Positions 1 through 8,871 of a stretch of 64,000 bases of DNA are shown piece after piece. The stretch comes from Aliidiomarina soli (GTDB lineage: Bacteria; Pseudomonadota; Gammaproteobacteria; Enterobacterales; Alteromonadaceae): assembly GCF_003986975.1 (NCBI RefSeq), contig NZ_PIPO01000003.1, forward strand, positions 186,001 through 250,000, read 5' to 3'. Every line of letters begins with the position of its first letter. The first letter of the stretch is position 1. The translations under genes and the position numbers were made by a program. The notes under the pieces are model-generated. The model worked only from the letters and a program-made list of their open reading frames with translations. It was not told the DNA's origin and made no database searches.

Positions 1-307
1 GAATGTCGGCGTTGTACTGGCGAATACGTTTGAGCAAAGCAAAACACTTATCGACGGACATCTTCGCCTGCAGCGCCCGGATCGATGCACGTTGAATGGT
101 CGGGCCGTCGGCGACAGGGTCAGAAAACGGAAAGCCCAGCTCCAGTGCATCGGCACCATTATCAATCAGTGTTTTTATAATCGCTTCACTTTGTTCAAGA
201 TCCGGGTCACCTAAAGTCACAAACGGAATAAAGGCACCCTGGTCGGCTTCACTCAGGCGTTTGAACATCGCTGCGTAGCGCTCACTAACAAAGGGTGACT
301 GACTCAT
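1..307 (-). CDS. trpA: Tryptophan synthase alpha chain (partial)
   Basis: The alpha subunit cleaves indole-3-glycerol phosphate to indole and glyceraldehyde 3-phosphate and passes indole to TrpB. Only the N-terminal 102 residues lie in the window; the gene runs off the left edge. The segment [18 protein letters not shown] carries the catalytic Glu and Asp of the family. The ATG at 305-307 overlaps the trpB stop by four bases, so the two subunits are translationally coupled. Last gene of the trp operon seen here. Confidence 0.96.
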   Translation of the reverse strand, partial: MSQSPFVSERYAAMFKRLSEADQGAFIPFVTLGDPDLEQSEAIIKTLIDNGADALELGFPFSDPVADGPTIQRASIRALQAKMSVDKCFALLKRIRQYNADI

Positions 308-1506
308 TTCGATGCCTCCTGGCTGGCAAATATTTTACGTACATGATCAATGTCCTTGTCGCCACGGCCGGATAAGTTAACCAGCAAAATTTGTGGCTCT
401 TTACTGGCTTCAGCGACCTTGATGGCATAGGCGAGGGCGTGAGCACTTTCCAGCGCGGGAATAATCCCTTCATGGGCACTTAGCAATTTAAAAGCCTCTA
501 ACGCTTCATCGTCAGTGACCGAGACATATTGGGCGCGGCCGGTGGCGTGCAGATGAGCGTGTTGAGGGCCGACCCCGGGGTAGTCAAGCCCGGCTGATAC
601 TGAATACGACTCTTCAATCTGACCTTCATCGGTCTGCATTAAAAACGAGTAGCACCCGTGCAACAGGCCTGGTTTTCCGGCGCTCAGCGTAGCACCATGC
701 TGCATCGAACTAAGCCCTTTGCCGCCCGGCTCGACCCCCGTTAAACGAACCTCACGTTCGTTGATAAAGTCGGCAAACATGCCAATTGCATTGGAGCCGC
801 CACCAACACAGGCAATCACTTCGTCTGGCAGGCGCCCGGCCTGATCGATTATCTGTCGTTTCGATTCCTCACCAATCATACGGTGGAATTCACGCACAAT
901 GGTCGGGAAGGGATGAGGCCCAGCGGCGGTACCAAGTAAATAATGCGTGCTTTGATAGCTTGCAGTCCAGTCGCGCAAGGCTTCATTAACTGCGTCTTTG
1001 AGTGTGCCACTGCCACTGTCAACGGGCACCACCTTGGCCCCCATCAGCTCCATGCGGAAGACATTCGGCTGCTGGCGTTCAACATCCTTTTTGCCCATAT
1101 AGATAATGCATTCAAGGTCGAGCAGGGCGCACGCCAATGCAGTTGCTGTACCATGCTGACCGGCGCCAGTTTCGGCAATAATACGGTGTTTACCCATGCG
1201 TTTGGCCAATAATGCCTGTCCGAGCACCTGATTGGTTTTGTGGGCTCCGCCATGCAGCAGATCTTCGCGTTTCAGGTAGATCTTACTGCGCCCGGTGCGG
1301 GGCAGGTTGCGGCACAGGCTTAGTGGCGTTGGACGACCCAGATAATTCTTCAACAGGTCGTTAAATTCAGCACGAAACAAGTCGTCATGCTGAGCGTCAA
1401 TAAACGCCTGCTCGAGCTGGTCTAGTGCAGGTAATAGAATTTCAGGTACGTACTGACCACCAAACTCTCCGAAATAAGGGTCCAGCTTTTTGTCTTGACT
1501 ACTCAT
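304..1506 (-). CDS. trpB: Tryptophan synthase beta chain
   Basis: 400 residues, the usual family length. The PLP-dependent beta subunit condenses indole with serine to make tryptophan. The PLP lysine sits in [11 protein letters not shown] (Lys90) and the phosphate-binding glycine loop is [10 protein letters not shown]. It overlaps trpCF upstream and trpA downstream by four bases each. Transcribed from the trp promoter near 6500 and controlled by the leader attenuator there. Confidence 0.98.
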   Translation of the reverse strand: MSSQDKKLDPYFGEFGGQYVPEILLPALDQLEQAFIDAQHDDLFRAEFNDLLKNYLGRPTPLSLCRNLPRTGRSKIYLKREDLLHGGAHKTNQVLGQALLAKRMGKHRIIAETGAGQHGTATALACALLDLECIIYMGKKDVERQQPNVFRMELMGAKVVPVDSGSGTLKDAVNEALRDWTASYQSTHYLLGTAAGPHPFPTIVREFHRMIGEESKRQIIDQAGRLPDEVIACVGGGSNAIGMFADFINEREVRLTGVEPGGKGLSSMQHGATLSAGKPGLLHGCYSFLMQTDEGQIEESYSVSAGLDYPGVGPQHAHLHATGRAQYVSVTDDEALEAFKLLSAHEGIIPALESAHALAYAIKVAEASKEPQILLVNLSGRGDKDIDHVRKIFASQEASK

Positions 1507-2966
1507 GAGTTGATGTCCTTTGGGCTAAGCGAAGAAGGTGTTTGAGCGGAACTGCGAAAATAATGACTCAAACGGGTGAAGACTAAATTAAGTGCGGCTG
1601 CATCTTTTTGACCAGGCTTGTATTCCACCGCTGAGTTTAGATCCAGCCCCCGACAGCCAGTTGCCATCGCATCGCGGGCGTTGTCAGCACCAATACCGCC
1701 AGCTAGCAGGCATTGCTGGCGCTGGGTTTCGGTCAGGGTATTCAGTTTTTGCCAGTCAAATGACTGGCCACTGCCACCGCGGCCATTGTCGAGCACCAGA
1801 CGCTCCACTGGCCAATTAAAAAAGTCCGTTGCCTCTTGGCTGGCCATGTCGACGGCATACCAGAGGGCGGTGGTCGTGGGGAGTTGCTGGCGGACTGCTT
1901 CGACTACCGCAAGGGGTTGCTGACCATGCAGTTGAATAGCGCTCAATGGCAGTGACTGAGCTAACTGAACGATATCGTTCACTGCATCAGTGGTCACCAC
2001 AGCGACATAATCCAGCGCGGGTACTTGCTGGCAAATGCCTTTGGCCTCGGTCACAGTGAGTTGACGGGGCGAGCCTTCGGCGAAAATAAGACCGCCGTAA
2101 CGGGCACCCGCTGTTGCCGCCATGAGCGCGTCGGCAGGCGAGGTAAGACCGCACACTTTATGCTCGCCATAAATTAGTTGGCGGCAGGCGCGGTCAATAT
2201 CGGCCTGGGCGGTTAAATGGCTACCGACCAGAAAGCCGTCGACGAAAGCGCCGAGAGCGCGCACCTGGCTGTGTTCAGTAATACCGGATTCTGCAATCAG
2301 CAAGGCTTCTTTCGGCGCGAGTGCGGCCAGACGCTGACTGCGATTCAGGTCAATACTGAGATCATGCAGGTTGCGATGATTAATGCCAATAACAGGCGCG
2401 TTTAATGCCGCAGCCCGGTGCATTTCTGCTTCCGTACTAACTTCGGTTAGTACCTCAAGATCGAGCTTGCCAGCCAGGTCACTTAAGGCTCGATAGTCGT
2501 CATCATCAAGTATTGAGAGCATCAACAGTACCGCGTCAGCACCAAAGTAGCGGGCAAGATACAACTGCAGCGGCTCCACGATAAAGTCCTTGCACAGGAC
2601 CGGAATTTGCACTTCGCGGCTGACCGCCTGCAAATAAGCAAAGTCTCCGTCAAAGTAGTCAGGTTCGGTCAGTACCGAAATTGCCGCGGCATGAGGCTGA
2701 TAGGTCCGGGCGATAGCAACCGGATCAAAGTCGGCCCGGATCAGACCTTTCGATGGCGAGGCTTTTTTGCATTCAAGAATAAACCCTTTGTCGCTACGTC
2801 GTAACTGGCCTGCGAGGCTTCGACGGGGCCGCTGCTGTTGTTGAGTTGCCTGATACAGCCCGGCCTGGGAATACACCTCTGCCAGCTCAGCAATACGCTG
2901 GCGACGCTGAGTGACTATTTGCTGCAGAATACTTGGCTGCTGCGAGTTAGTTGCTGACCTGTTCAT
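1503..2966 (-). CDS. trpCF: Bifunctional indole-3-glycerol-phosphate synthase / phosphoribosylanthranilate isomerase
   Basis: 487 residues: an N-terminal TrpC domain (about 1-260, with [10 protein letters not shown] and the IAESGI strand) fused to a C-terminal TrpF domain (about 265-475, with KVCGLTSP and LLAGGI). It catalyses two consecutive steps from phosphoribosylanthranilate to indole-3-glycerol phosphate. The fusion is typical of Enterobacterales, Vibrionales and Alteromonadales. ATGA overlaps with trpD and trpB indicate coupled translation. Confidence 0.97.
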   Translation of the reverse strand: MNRSATNSQQPSILQQIVTQRRQRIAELAEVYSQAGLYQATQQQQRPRRSLAGQLRRSDKGFILECKKASPSKGLIRADFDPVAIARTYQPHAAAISVLTEPDYFDGDFAYLQAVSREVQIPVLCKDFIVEPLQLYLARYFGADAVLLMLSILDDDDYRALSDLAGKLDLEVLTEVSTEAEMHRAAALNAPVIGINHRNLHDLSIDLNRSQRLAALAPKEALLIAESGITEHSQVRALGAFVDGFLVGSHLTAQADIDRACRQLIYGEHKVCGLTSPADALMAATAGARYGGLIFAEGSPRQLTVTEAKGICQQVPALDYVAVVTTDAVNDIVQLAQSLPLSAIQLHGQQPLAVVEAVRQQLPTTTALWYAVDMASQEATDFFNWPVERLVLDNGRGGSGQSFDWQKLNTLTETQRQQCLLAGGIGADNARDAMATGCRGLDLNSAVEYKPGQKDAAALNLVFTRLSHYFRSSAQTPSSLSPKDINS

Positions 2967-3967
2967 AGTGCAACTCCGTATTGCATGTGTTGCAGGTGGG
3001 TTGCCACGGCGCCGCTATCGATGTGCGTCAGCGCTTCCTCGGTCGCGTCTTTAAAGTTGTCGGCACGGCCCGTCATATGAAGCAGAGCGGCCACGTTCAT
3101 TGCAATCGCATGACGATGCGCTGACGGCCCTTCGCCACGGAATACTTCGTTCAGCAAGCGGGCGTTCATATTCGCATCGCCGCCCTTAAGGTCACTGACC
3201 GGGGCGGGCGAAACACCAAAATCAGCCGGTGTGAGTTCATAGCTGCTTACGTCAGCACCATTCACTTCCACCACTTTGGTCGGTGCATGCAGTGCCAGCT
3301 CATCGAGACCGCTCCCGTGCACCACCATGGCCCGCTTACAACCGAGAAGCTGCAAGGTCTGCGCAACTGGTTCGCACAGTTCAGGCCGGTATACGCCGAG
3401 CAATTGTACATCGGGCTGGGCCGGGTTTATCAGCGGCCCTAACAGGTTAAACAGGGTCCGTGTTTTCAGTTCCTGGCGCGCCGGCATAGCGTGTTTAAAG
3501 CCAGGATGGTAATGGGGGGCAAAGAGAAAACAAAAGTTGTAATTATCGAGCATGCTACGCGCTTCATCGGGTGGCCCATCGAGCGGTATTTTCATCGCTT
3601 CCAGCACATCGGCTGAGCCCGAACGAGAGGACACGCTTCTATTACCGTGCTTAGCTACCGCGACGCCCATACTGGCAGCGACAACAGCGGCGGCGGTGGA
3701 AATATTGATCGTATTGGAGCCATCACCGCCAGTGCCGCAGGTATCGGCAATGGTATAGTCAGGACGAGGGAAAGGCTTAGCCGCCCGGCGCAATGCCTGT
3801 GCGGCACCAGCTATCTCAGCTGGAGTTTCTCCACGAATTTTCATCGCCAGCAGCATGCCAGCGATCTGTGCGTCGGTCATCCGCCCCTGGATCAGGTAGG
3901 AGAACATGGTGTCTGTCTCAACCTGGTCGAGTACTTCACCGTTTAAAACCCGGGCTAGTTGTTGCAT
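2963..3967 (-). CDS. trpD: Anthranilate phosphoribosyltransferase
   Basis: 334 residues. It transfers phosphoribosyl from PRPP to anthranilate. The PRPP-binding loop CGTGGDGSNT is at residues 77-86 and the anthranilate-site motif KHGNRSVSSRSGSAD at 106-120. Unlike in E. coli it is not fused to the glutamine amidotransferase: trpG is a separate gene whose 3' end overlaps the start of trpD by 13 bases. Confidence 0.97.
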   Translation of the reverse strand: MQQLARVLNGEVLDQVETDTMFSYLIQGRMTDAQIAGMLLAMKIRGETPAEIAGAAQALRRAAKPFPRPDYTIADTCGTGGDGSNTINISTAAAVVAASMGVAVAKHGNRSVSSRSGSADVLEAMKIPLDGPPDEARSMLDNYNFCFLFAPHYHPGFKHAMPARQELKTRTLFNLLGPLINPAQPDVQLLGVYRPELCEPVAQTLQLLGCKRAMVVHGSGLDELALHAPTKVVEVNGADVSSYELTPADFGVSPAPVSDLKGGDANMNARLLNEVFRGEGPSAHRHAIAMNVAALLHMTGRADNFKDATEEALTHIDSGAVATHLQHMQYGVAL

Positions 3968-4581
3968 GTCAGACGCTCCGCTTGAGTAAGTAAAAAGTTT
4001 GCTGTGGCGTGTAATAGGCTGCTGCCTTGAGTAGTCATAATCGATTCCGGATGAAACTGATAACCAATGCAGGCGTTTATCTGATCATAGGCGGCCATCG
4101 GGATGTCATCGACCTGCGCAATAACAGTCAGTGACTCGGGCACTTTCACTGCCTGCAACGAATGGTAACGGGCGATCTGCAGTGGTGAGCCAAGGCCGGC
4201 AAAGACCGGATGCTCGCTAAGCTGCATTAAACTGGTCTTGCCGTGCATGACCTGTCGGCTGCGTCCAACTTCACCGCCAGCCTGGTGAACCATAGCCTGG
4301 AAACCGAGGCAAATGCCAAGCACCGGGAAACGGCCGCGACACAGCTGCAGCAGATCAAGCAAGCATCCAGCGGCACTGGGGTGGCCGGGACCGGGTGACA
4401 GGCAAAGCATAACTGGCTCGTTAAGGGCTGCTTTTTCCATGTGCCGGAAAATCTCGTCGGCACTCAACTGGTTGCGATAGACCTCAAGACTAAAGCCAAG
4501 TTGGGCCAGTTCATCGACCAGGTTGTAGGCAAAACTATCCTGATTATCGAGAAGAAATATACGACCTTTGTGTAGGTTCAT
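3955..4581 (-). CDS. trpG: Anthranilate synthase component II (glutamine amidotransferase)
   Basis: 208-residue class I glutamine amidotransferase that supplies ammonia to TrpE. The nucleophile Cys91 lies in LGICLGFQAM, and the His/Glu pair is in QFHPES (His177, Glu179). The oxyanion region reads LSPGPGHP. It overlaps trpE by four bases and trpD by 13. No separate pabA is visible beside pabB in this window, so TrpG might also serve aminodeoxychorismate synthase; that is inference. Confidence 0.96.
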   Translation of the reverse strand: MNLHKGRIFLLDNQDSFAYNLVDELAQLGFSLEVYRNQLSADEIFRHMEKAALNEPVMLCLSPGPGHPSAAGCLLDLLQLCRGRFPVLGICLGFQAMVHQAGGEVGRSRQVMHGKTSLMQLSEHPVFAGLGSPLQIARYHSLQAVKVPESLTVIAQVDDIPMAAYDQINACIGYQFHPESIMTTQGSSLLHATANFLLTQAERLTCNN

Positions 4582-6170
4582 GTCAGTTGGCCTCCCTGTT
4601 GACTGCGGCGAATGGCATTCAGTACTGCCCGGGCTTTGTTTTCAGTTTCGTCGGTTTCTGCGCTCGGGTCTGAATCATAGACAACCCCGGCTCCAGCCTG
4701 CACCACTGCCATTCCATCGCGAACCAGGGCAGAGCGGATAACAATGCAGGTGTCCATGTCCCCATCGCCGTTAAGGTAACCGACCGCACCGCCGTAACTT
4801 CCACGACGTTGTTGTTCGACCTGGCGGATCAGACGGCTGGCACTAAGTTTCGGCGCGCCGGTCAGGGTTCCCATATTCATACAGGCGCGGTATGCGTCCA
4901 GCGCATCCAGCTCAGGGCGCAGTTGGGCGACTACCCGTGAGACTAAATGCATCACATGTGAATAGCGGTCCACCTGCAACAGGTCCGCCACGTAGCGGCT
5001 ACCGGTAACTGCGATACGTGCCAGGTCATTTCGTGCCAGGTCCACTAACATCATATGCTCGGCCAGCTCTTTTTGATCATTGCGCAGCTCAAGTTCAATT
5101 CGTGAGTCTAAATCCGCGCTGACGTTACCCTCTTTATCTTTTCCGCGTATACGAGTACCTGCAATGGGGTAAAGCTCGACCTGATTGGTCGCGGCTGTAT
5201 ATTTGAGAGCAGATTCGGGCGATGCACCGAAAAGTTCGAAATCCAGGGTTTTGAGGTAAAACATGTAGGGGCTTGGGTTTTCAACTTTGAGCTGCTGGTA
5301 AGCGGCGAGCGCATGTGGGCAGGGTAACTTAAATTCGCGGGACGGTACCACCTGGAAAATATCACCAGCGACAATGGATTCTTTAAGTGTTTCAACATGA
5401 CGGGCAAAGGTTGCCCGGTCCGGCGTTGCCTGAATGGTTGCTGTCGTTTCGCTGGTCACCGGGCTGACTGGCTTTGGCCGTTGTAAACGGGCACTTAGCT
5501 CACCCATGCGCTGGTACAGCCGTTCCTCGCGTTGCGCCATATTGTCGCCGCCGATCAGTGTCGCGATAAGCTCAGTACGCTGCGCCTGGTGATCCATGAC
5601 AATCAGGCTTTCGGCAAAATAGAACTGATAATCGGGGCAATTGTTATGGCCAGCACTGACCGCGGGTAAATCTTCGAAACTGGCGATCAGGTCGTAGCCA
5701 AAGACGCCGCCGAGAAACACTGCAAACGGGTGCGCTCGGGTGCTTTCTAACTGTTGTAAAAGGCGCAGTGGGGTCAGGTTTCCCGGAGCCTGCAATCGGG
5801 CATCCTCATTCAGGTGAATGGGGGCTTGCGGACACTGGATGCTCAGCTCGGTACCGTTGCGCTGAAGCTTAAACTGGTCGCCGTGCTGCTCCAGTAGTTG
5901 ATGTTGAAGATAGTCGAGTAACGGCATGCCATTGTCACTCAGTGCGCTGACTTCAACCTGCAGCCCGTCACAGCGAATACGCAGCGCAGCATCCACCATC
6001 AGCAAACTTTTCAGGTTTTCTTTTGAATCGACCTCGGCGGACTCAAGTAAGAGGTGCTCCCCGTCCTTAGTGGCTAGTGTATTTAGCACGCTAAGGGGTT
6101 CGGCCTGATAGTCGAGGCGAATAGAAATAGGTTCTACAAAACCAAGTTGTATATCTTTTGCCGGCTGCAT
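4578..6170 (-). CDS. trpE: Anthranilate synthase component I
   Basis: 530 residues. It makes anthranilate from chorismate with TrpG. The N-terminal LLLES motif (40-44) is the tryptophan feedback site of proteobacterial TrpE. The chorismate-binding C-terminal half contains PIAGTRIRGKD, ELRNDQKELAEHMMLVDLA and GTLTGAPK. First structural gene of the operon, starting 54 bases after the attenuator terminator, so its expression depends on antitermination. Confidence 0.97.
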   Translation of the reverse strand: MQPAKDIQLGFVEPISIRLDYQAEPLSVLNTLATKDGEHLLLESAEVDSKENLKSLLMVDAALRIRCDGLQVEVSALSDNGMPLLDYLQHQLLEQHGDQFKLQRNGTELSIQCPQAPIHLNEDARLQAPGNLTPLRLLQQLESTRAHPFAVFLGGVFGYDLIASFEDLPAVSAGHNNCPDYQFYFAESLIVMDHQAQRTELIATLIGGDNMAQREERLYQRMGELSARLQRPKPVSPVTSETTATIQATPDRATFARHVETLKESIVAGDIFQVVPSREFKLPCPHALAAYQQLKVENPSPYMFYLKTLDFELFGASPESALKYTAATNQVELYPIAGTRIRGKDKEGNVSADLDSRIELELRNDQKELAEHMMLVDLARNDLARIAVTGSRYVADLLQVDRYSHVMHLVSRVVAQLRPELDALDAYRACMNMGTLTGAPKLSASRLIRQVEQQRRGSYGGAVGYLNGDGDMDTCIVIRSALVRDGMAVVQAGAGVVYDSDPSAETDETENKARAVLNAIRRSQQGGQLT

Positions 6171-6223
6171 CGTATTTTCCCGAATCTAATAAGTGATTGT
6201 CGTCGCCTGCCTCTGCCGGGCTC

Positions 6224-6260
6224 AATAAAAAAGCCCGCAAAGGTTGCGGGCTTTTTTATT
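6224..6260 (-). terminator. trp attenuator terminator (segments 3:4)
   Basis: A perfect 17-bp inverted repeat (6224-6240 and 6244-6260) with a three-base loop. On the minus strand it reads A-rich, GCCCGCAA, loop, TTGCGGGC, then six T. It lies between the trpL stop and trpE. The arms are symmetric, so it would also fold on the other strand, but no gene on that strand ends here. Confidence 0.93.
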
Positions 6261-6397
6261 GATTTTCTTTTCGTTGCTGACGCTAGGCTCTGGTTGGCGC
6301 TAACGTGCTTGGTTGCAGACAAAAAGATAACAACAGCACCCGCATAGTTGCGTGATGCCACCACCAACGGTTAGGTTGGTTGTTATGCACTGTTGTT
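6245..6397 (-). promoter_or_regulatory. trp attenuator alternative pairing segments 1, 2 and 3
   Basis: Segment 1 (6387-6397, transcript AACAACAGUGC) can pair with segment 2 (6329-6339, GUGCUGUUGUU): eight Watson-Crick pairs plus two wobbles and a C-G. The 5' part of segment 2 (6338-6344, UGCGGGU) can instead pair with segment 3 (6245-6251, GCCCGCA), which would disrupt the terminator. The three Trp codons (6358-6366) lie between segments 1 and 2. A ribosome stalled there would mask segment 1 and free segment 2. This is the arrangement expected for classical ribosome-mediated attenuation; the pairing was done by eye. Confidence 0.85.
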
Positions 6398-6420
6398 GAA
6401 TCGATTTGCATGATTTTCAT
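6283..6420 (-). CDS. trpL: trp operon leader peptide
   Basis: A 45-codon ORF upstream of trpE, starting ATG AAA ATC at 6420 and ending TAG at 6283-6285. Residues 19-21 are three consecutive Trp codons (TGG TGG TGG), followed by two His. The Trp run sits just before the antiterminator segment. A second in-frame ATG at 6411 is an alternative start; neither has a strong Shine-Dalgarno. It is too short to appear in a 60-residue ORF list. The peptide probably has no function beyond sensing Trp-tRNA charging. Confidence 0.9.
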   Translation of the reverse strand: MKIMQIDSTTVHNNQPNRWWWHHATMRVLLLSFCLQPSTLAPTRA

Positions 6421-6448
6421 CGCGAATCCGCTTTAGTCTGCTGAAAAT

Positions 6449-6469
6449 TTCCTGAGTACGAATCAGGAA
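6449..6469. repeat. Inverted repeat in the trp 5' leader
   Basis: TTCCTGA - 7 bases - TCAGGAA, a perfect 7-bp inverted repeat. It lies about 11 bases inside the predicted transcript start and 29 bases before the trpL ATG. It could form a 5'-end stem-loop or be a protein-binding site. It does not match the CTAG-centred TrpR operator. Confidence 0.5.
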
Positions 6470-6487
6470 GTTGTCTATATTGGCTAT

Positions 6488-6516
6488 ACCTTACCCACGG
6501 AGACTGAGGCTGTCAA
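6488..6516 (-). promoter_or_regulatory. trp operon sigma-70 promoter
   Basis: On the minus strand: TTGACA (6511-6516), 17-base spacer, TAAGGT (6488-6493). A perfect -35 with optimal spacing and a moderate -10, placing the start near 6480, about 60 bases before trpL. No obvious TrpR operator overlaps it. Confidence 0.7.
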
Positions 6517-6561
6517 TACTGAATGGATGATTAAACAGGCGTATACGCGTATGATAGCGGA

Positions 6562-7437
6562 ATGAAAATTGATTTACATATGCACAGTACTGCGTCGGAT
6601 GGCAGCCTGACGCCTGGCGAGTTGGTTGAGCGTGCACACAACCTCCATGTTGAGGTGATCTCAATAACCGATCATGACAGCGTGGCCGGGATTGCAGAAG
6701 CTCGTCAACGGGCGGCCAAACTGACTGGCGGCGTGGTCCCCCAGATAGTGACAGGCATCGAGCTTAGTAGTCGTTGGCAGGGGCATGAAATTCACGTTTT
6801 GGGTTGGTGCTTTGATCTTGACAACAAAGCGCTAACTGAGCTGATAGCGGCTCAGCAAAGAGCACGTCAGGAACGGGCTGAGCAGATGATAGACAAATTG
6901 AGTAAACAGCAGATTGATGAGGCTTGCTTGCAGCCAGTGCGGGCGCGGCAGGACAACGTTGACGAGGTGATTACCCGTAAGCATCTGGCCGATGCACTGG
7001 TCACTGGCGGTTATGTTGCGACCGTAGATGAAGCATTCAAACGCTATTTGGGCAAAGGCAATTGTGCGTATGTGGCGCCTCAGTGGTGTAGCCTGGAGGA
7101 TGCGGTTGGCGCTATTCAGGCGGCCGGTGGTGTTACCTCGCTGGCCCATCCATTGGCGTATCAGTTAAGTAGTAAATGGCTGAAACGATTGCTTGCTGCC
7201 TACAAAGATGTTGGCGGCGAAGCGCTTGAGGTGGCTAGTGGTCAACAGGCGCCACAGCAACGCTTGCAGTTAGCGCAGCTGGCAAATGACTATTCGCTGA
7301 TGAGCAGCGTAGGTTCTGATTTCCATGGCCCTGGCCGCTGGCGCGAGCTAGGCCGTAATTTGAGTTTGCCGGATGGCTGCCGACCCGTTTGGCAGCACTG
7401 GGATCTGAGTACCTTAGTTAGGGATCAAAGGCATTAA
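6562..7437 (+). CDS. rnm: PHP-domain phosphoesterase, RNase AM (YciV/TrpH)
   Basis: 291-residue PHP-family metal-dependent phosphoesterase. The metal-binding motifs are visible: DLHMHST near the N-terminus, ITDHDS near residue 38, SLAHPLAY and SVGSDFHGPGR. The E. coli homologue (YciV, also called TrpH) is a 5'-3' exoribonuclease that matures 5S and other rRNA 5' ends, and is likewise divergent from the trp operon. A TATGAT box at 6550-6555 lies very close to the ATG, so the mRNA leader may be extremely short. A perfect 10-bp palindrome (6539-6548) also precedes the gene. Confidence 0.9.
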   Translation: MKIDLHMHSTASDGSLTPGELVERAHNLHVEVISITDHDSVAGIAEARQRAAKLTGGVVPQIVTGIELSSRWQGHEIHVLGWCFDLDNKALTELIAAQQRARQERAEQMIDKLSKQQIDEACLQPVRARQDNVDEVITRKHLADALVTGGYVATVDEAFKRYLGKGNCAYVAPQWCSLEDAVGAIQAAGGVTSLAHPLAYQLSSKWLKRLLAAYKDVGGEALEVASGQQAPQQRLQLAQLANDYSLMSSVGSDFHGPGRWRELGRNLSLPDGCRPVWQHWDLSTLVRDQRH

Positions 7438-7441
7438 GTTT

Positions 7442-8065
7442 ATGAGTGAATACCTGTACATTCATCCGCAAGACCCACAGCCGCGTTTAATTAAACAAGC
7501 AGTCGAAATGATCCGGCAAGGCGCGGTAGTGATTTATCCGACTGACTCTGGCTATGCGATTGGTTGCCAGATAGGCGATAAGAATTCGTTGATGCAGATT
7601 TGCCGGATTCGCGATATCGATAAGGACCATAATTTCACCTTAATGGTACGTGACCTGTCGGAACTCTCGGTGTACGCGCGGGTTGATAATCAGGCGTTTC
7701 GTTTGATTAAGAACAATACGCCGGGGGGGTATACTTTTATTCTTAAAGGAACCAAAGAGGTTCCTAAACGGCTATTAAACCCAAAACGTAAAACCATAGG
7801 TTTGCGGGTGCCGGCGAATCCAATAGCGCAGGCATTGTTGGCTGAATTAAATGAGCCTTTGATGTCGACCAGCTTAATCTTGCCAGGCAATGAAATGGCG
7901 GAATCAGACCCGTATGAAATTGAACAGCGCTTAGGCAATCAGGTTGGGGTGATCATTGACGGTGGCCATATTGGCGAGCAACCGACCACAGTAATTGACA
8001 TGGCCGATGGCGATGTTAGCGTGCTGCGGGAAGGGCAGGGCGACCCGGGTCCTTTTGCGGATTAA
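7442..8065 (+). CDS. yciO: L-threonylcarbamoyladenylate synthase-like protein, YciO family
   Basis: 207-residue Sua5/YciO/YrdC-fold protein. YrdC-type members make threonylcarbamoyl-AMP for tRNA t6A; the YciO branch has weak or uncertain activity. The nucleotide-binding fold shows VIYPTDSGYAIGC, KNNTPGGYTFILK and the basic KRLLNPKRKTIGLRVP. It follows rnm by four bases, the same order as E. coli yciV-yciO, and precedes scpA, so it is probably cotranscribed. Confidence 0.9.
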   Translation: MSEYLYIHPQDPQPRLIKQAVEMIRQGAVVIYPTDSGYAIGCQIGDKNSLMQICRIRDIDKDHNFTLMVRDLSELSVYARVDNQAFRLIKNNTPGGYTFILKGTKEVPKRLLNPKRKTIGLRVPANPIAQALLAELNEPLMSTSLILPGNEMAESDPYEIEQRLGNQVGVIIDGGHIGEQPTTVIDMADGDVSVLREGQGDPGPFAD

Positions 8066-8088
8066 CAGTACGGAACAGGAGTTCATAA

Positions 8089-8871
8089 GTGGCTGAACAG
8101 CAGTCCTTACCCTTAGGCTTTGTGCGTGGCGAACCGGTACTGGAACGTCCGGAAAACCTGTATATTCCGCCTGATGCTCTGGAACTGATGCTGGATGCAT
8201 TCAGTGGCCCTATGGACCTGTTGTTGTACCTGATCCGGCGCGATCAGATGAATATTCTGGACTTACCTATTCTCGATGTGATTCGCCAGTACATGACCTA
8301 CGTCGACCTGATGCGCGAATTGAAGCTGGAGTTGGCCGCCGACTATCTGGTGATGGCCGCCATGCTGGCTGAAATTAAGAGCCGCTTGTTGCTACCGCGG
8401 CCGCCGGCAGAAGATGACGAGGAAGACGACCCCAGGGCAGAGTTAATCCGTCGCCTGAAAGAATATGAGATTATTCGTCAGGGGGCGATGGAGCTGGATA
8501 GCCAGCCTCAGCAAGAGCGCGATTTTTTTATTGGTAGTGCGCTGGTTCAGGCCGAAGACAGCGAACCAGAGCCACCGCAAGTCGGGTTAGATGACTTAGT
8601 CACGGCGATGCGTGCGGTAATGCGTCAAATCGATGTAACCCAGCATCACCATGTCAGTCGTGAAACCTTATCGACGCGCGAGCGCATGAGTAGCATATTG
8701 GATCGGCTGCAAAGCCAGCCACGGCTCGAGTTTCAGCAGCTTTTCGAGGTCGCTGAAGGGCGTGCCGGGGTGGTGGTTAGCTTTCTGGCGTTATTGGAAC
8801 TGAATAAAGAGGGTATGATCCGGCTTACTCAGGCAGAAAATTTTTCAATGATTTATGTGGATGCAAAATGA
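8089..8871 (+). CDS. scpA: Segregation and condensation protein A
   Basis: 260 residues, kleisin subunit of the SMC-ScpAB condensin. The GTG start at 8089 follows a GGAG box. The SMC-binding N-terminal part contains AFSGPMDLLLYLIRRDQMNILDLPI split over two helices; an acidic linker follows (DDEEDDPRAE) and a C-terminal winged helix. The ATGA overlap with scpB fits a stoichiometric complex. The smc gene itself begins at 63334, about 55 kb away. Confidence 0.95.
   Translation: MAEQQSLPLGFVRGEPVLERPENLYIPPDALELMLDAFSGPMDLLLYLIRRDQMNILDLPILDVIRQYMTYVDLMRELKLELAADYLVMAAMLAEIKSRLLLPRPPAEDDEEDDPRAELIRRLKEYEIIRQGAMELDSQPQQERDFFIGSALVQAEDSEPEPPQVGLDDLVTAMRAVMRQIDVTQHHHVSRETLSTRERMSSILDRLQSQPRLEFQQLFEVAEGRAGVVVSFLALLELNKEGMIRLTQAENFSMIYVDAK

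Noticed and set aside
6134-6367. 77-codon minus-strand ORF over the trp leader
   Set aside because: It is in a different frame from the WWW leader peptide and runs through the terminator into trpE; it only reflects the open sequence of the attenuator.
6421-6516. TrpR operator
   Set aside because: No CTAG-centred palindrome near the promoter; the visible inverted repeat has a different sequence.
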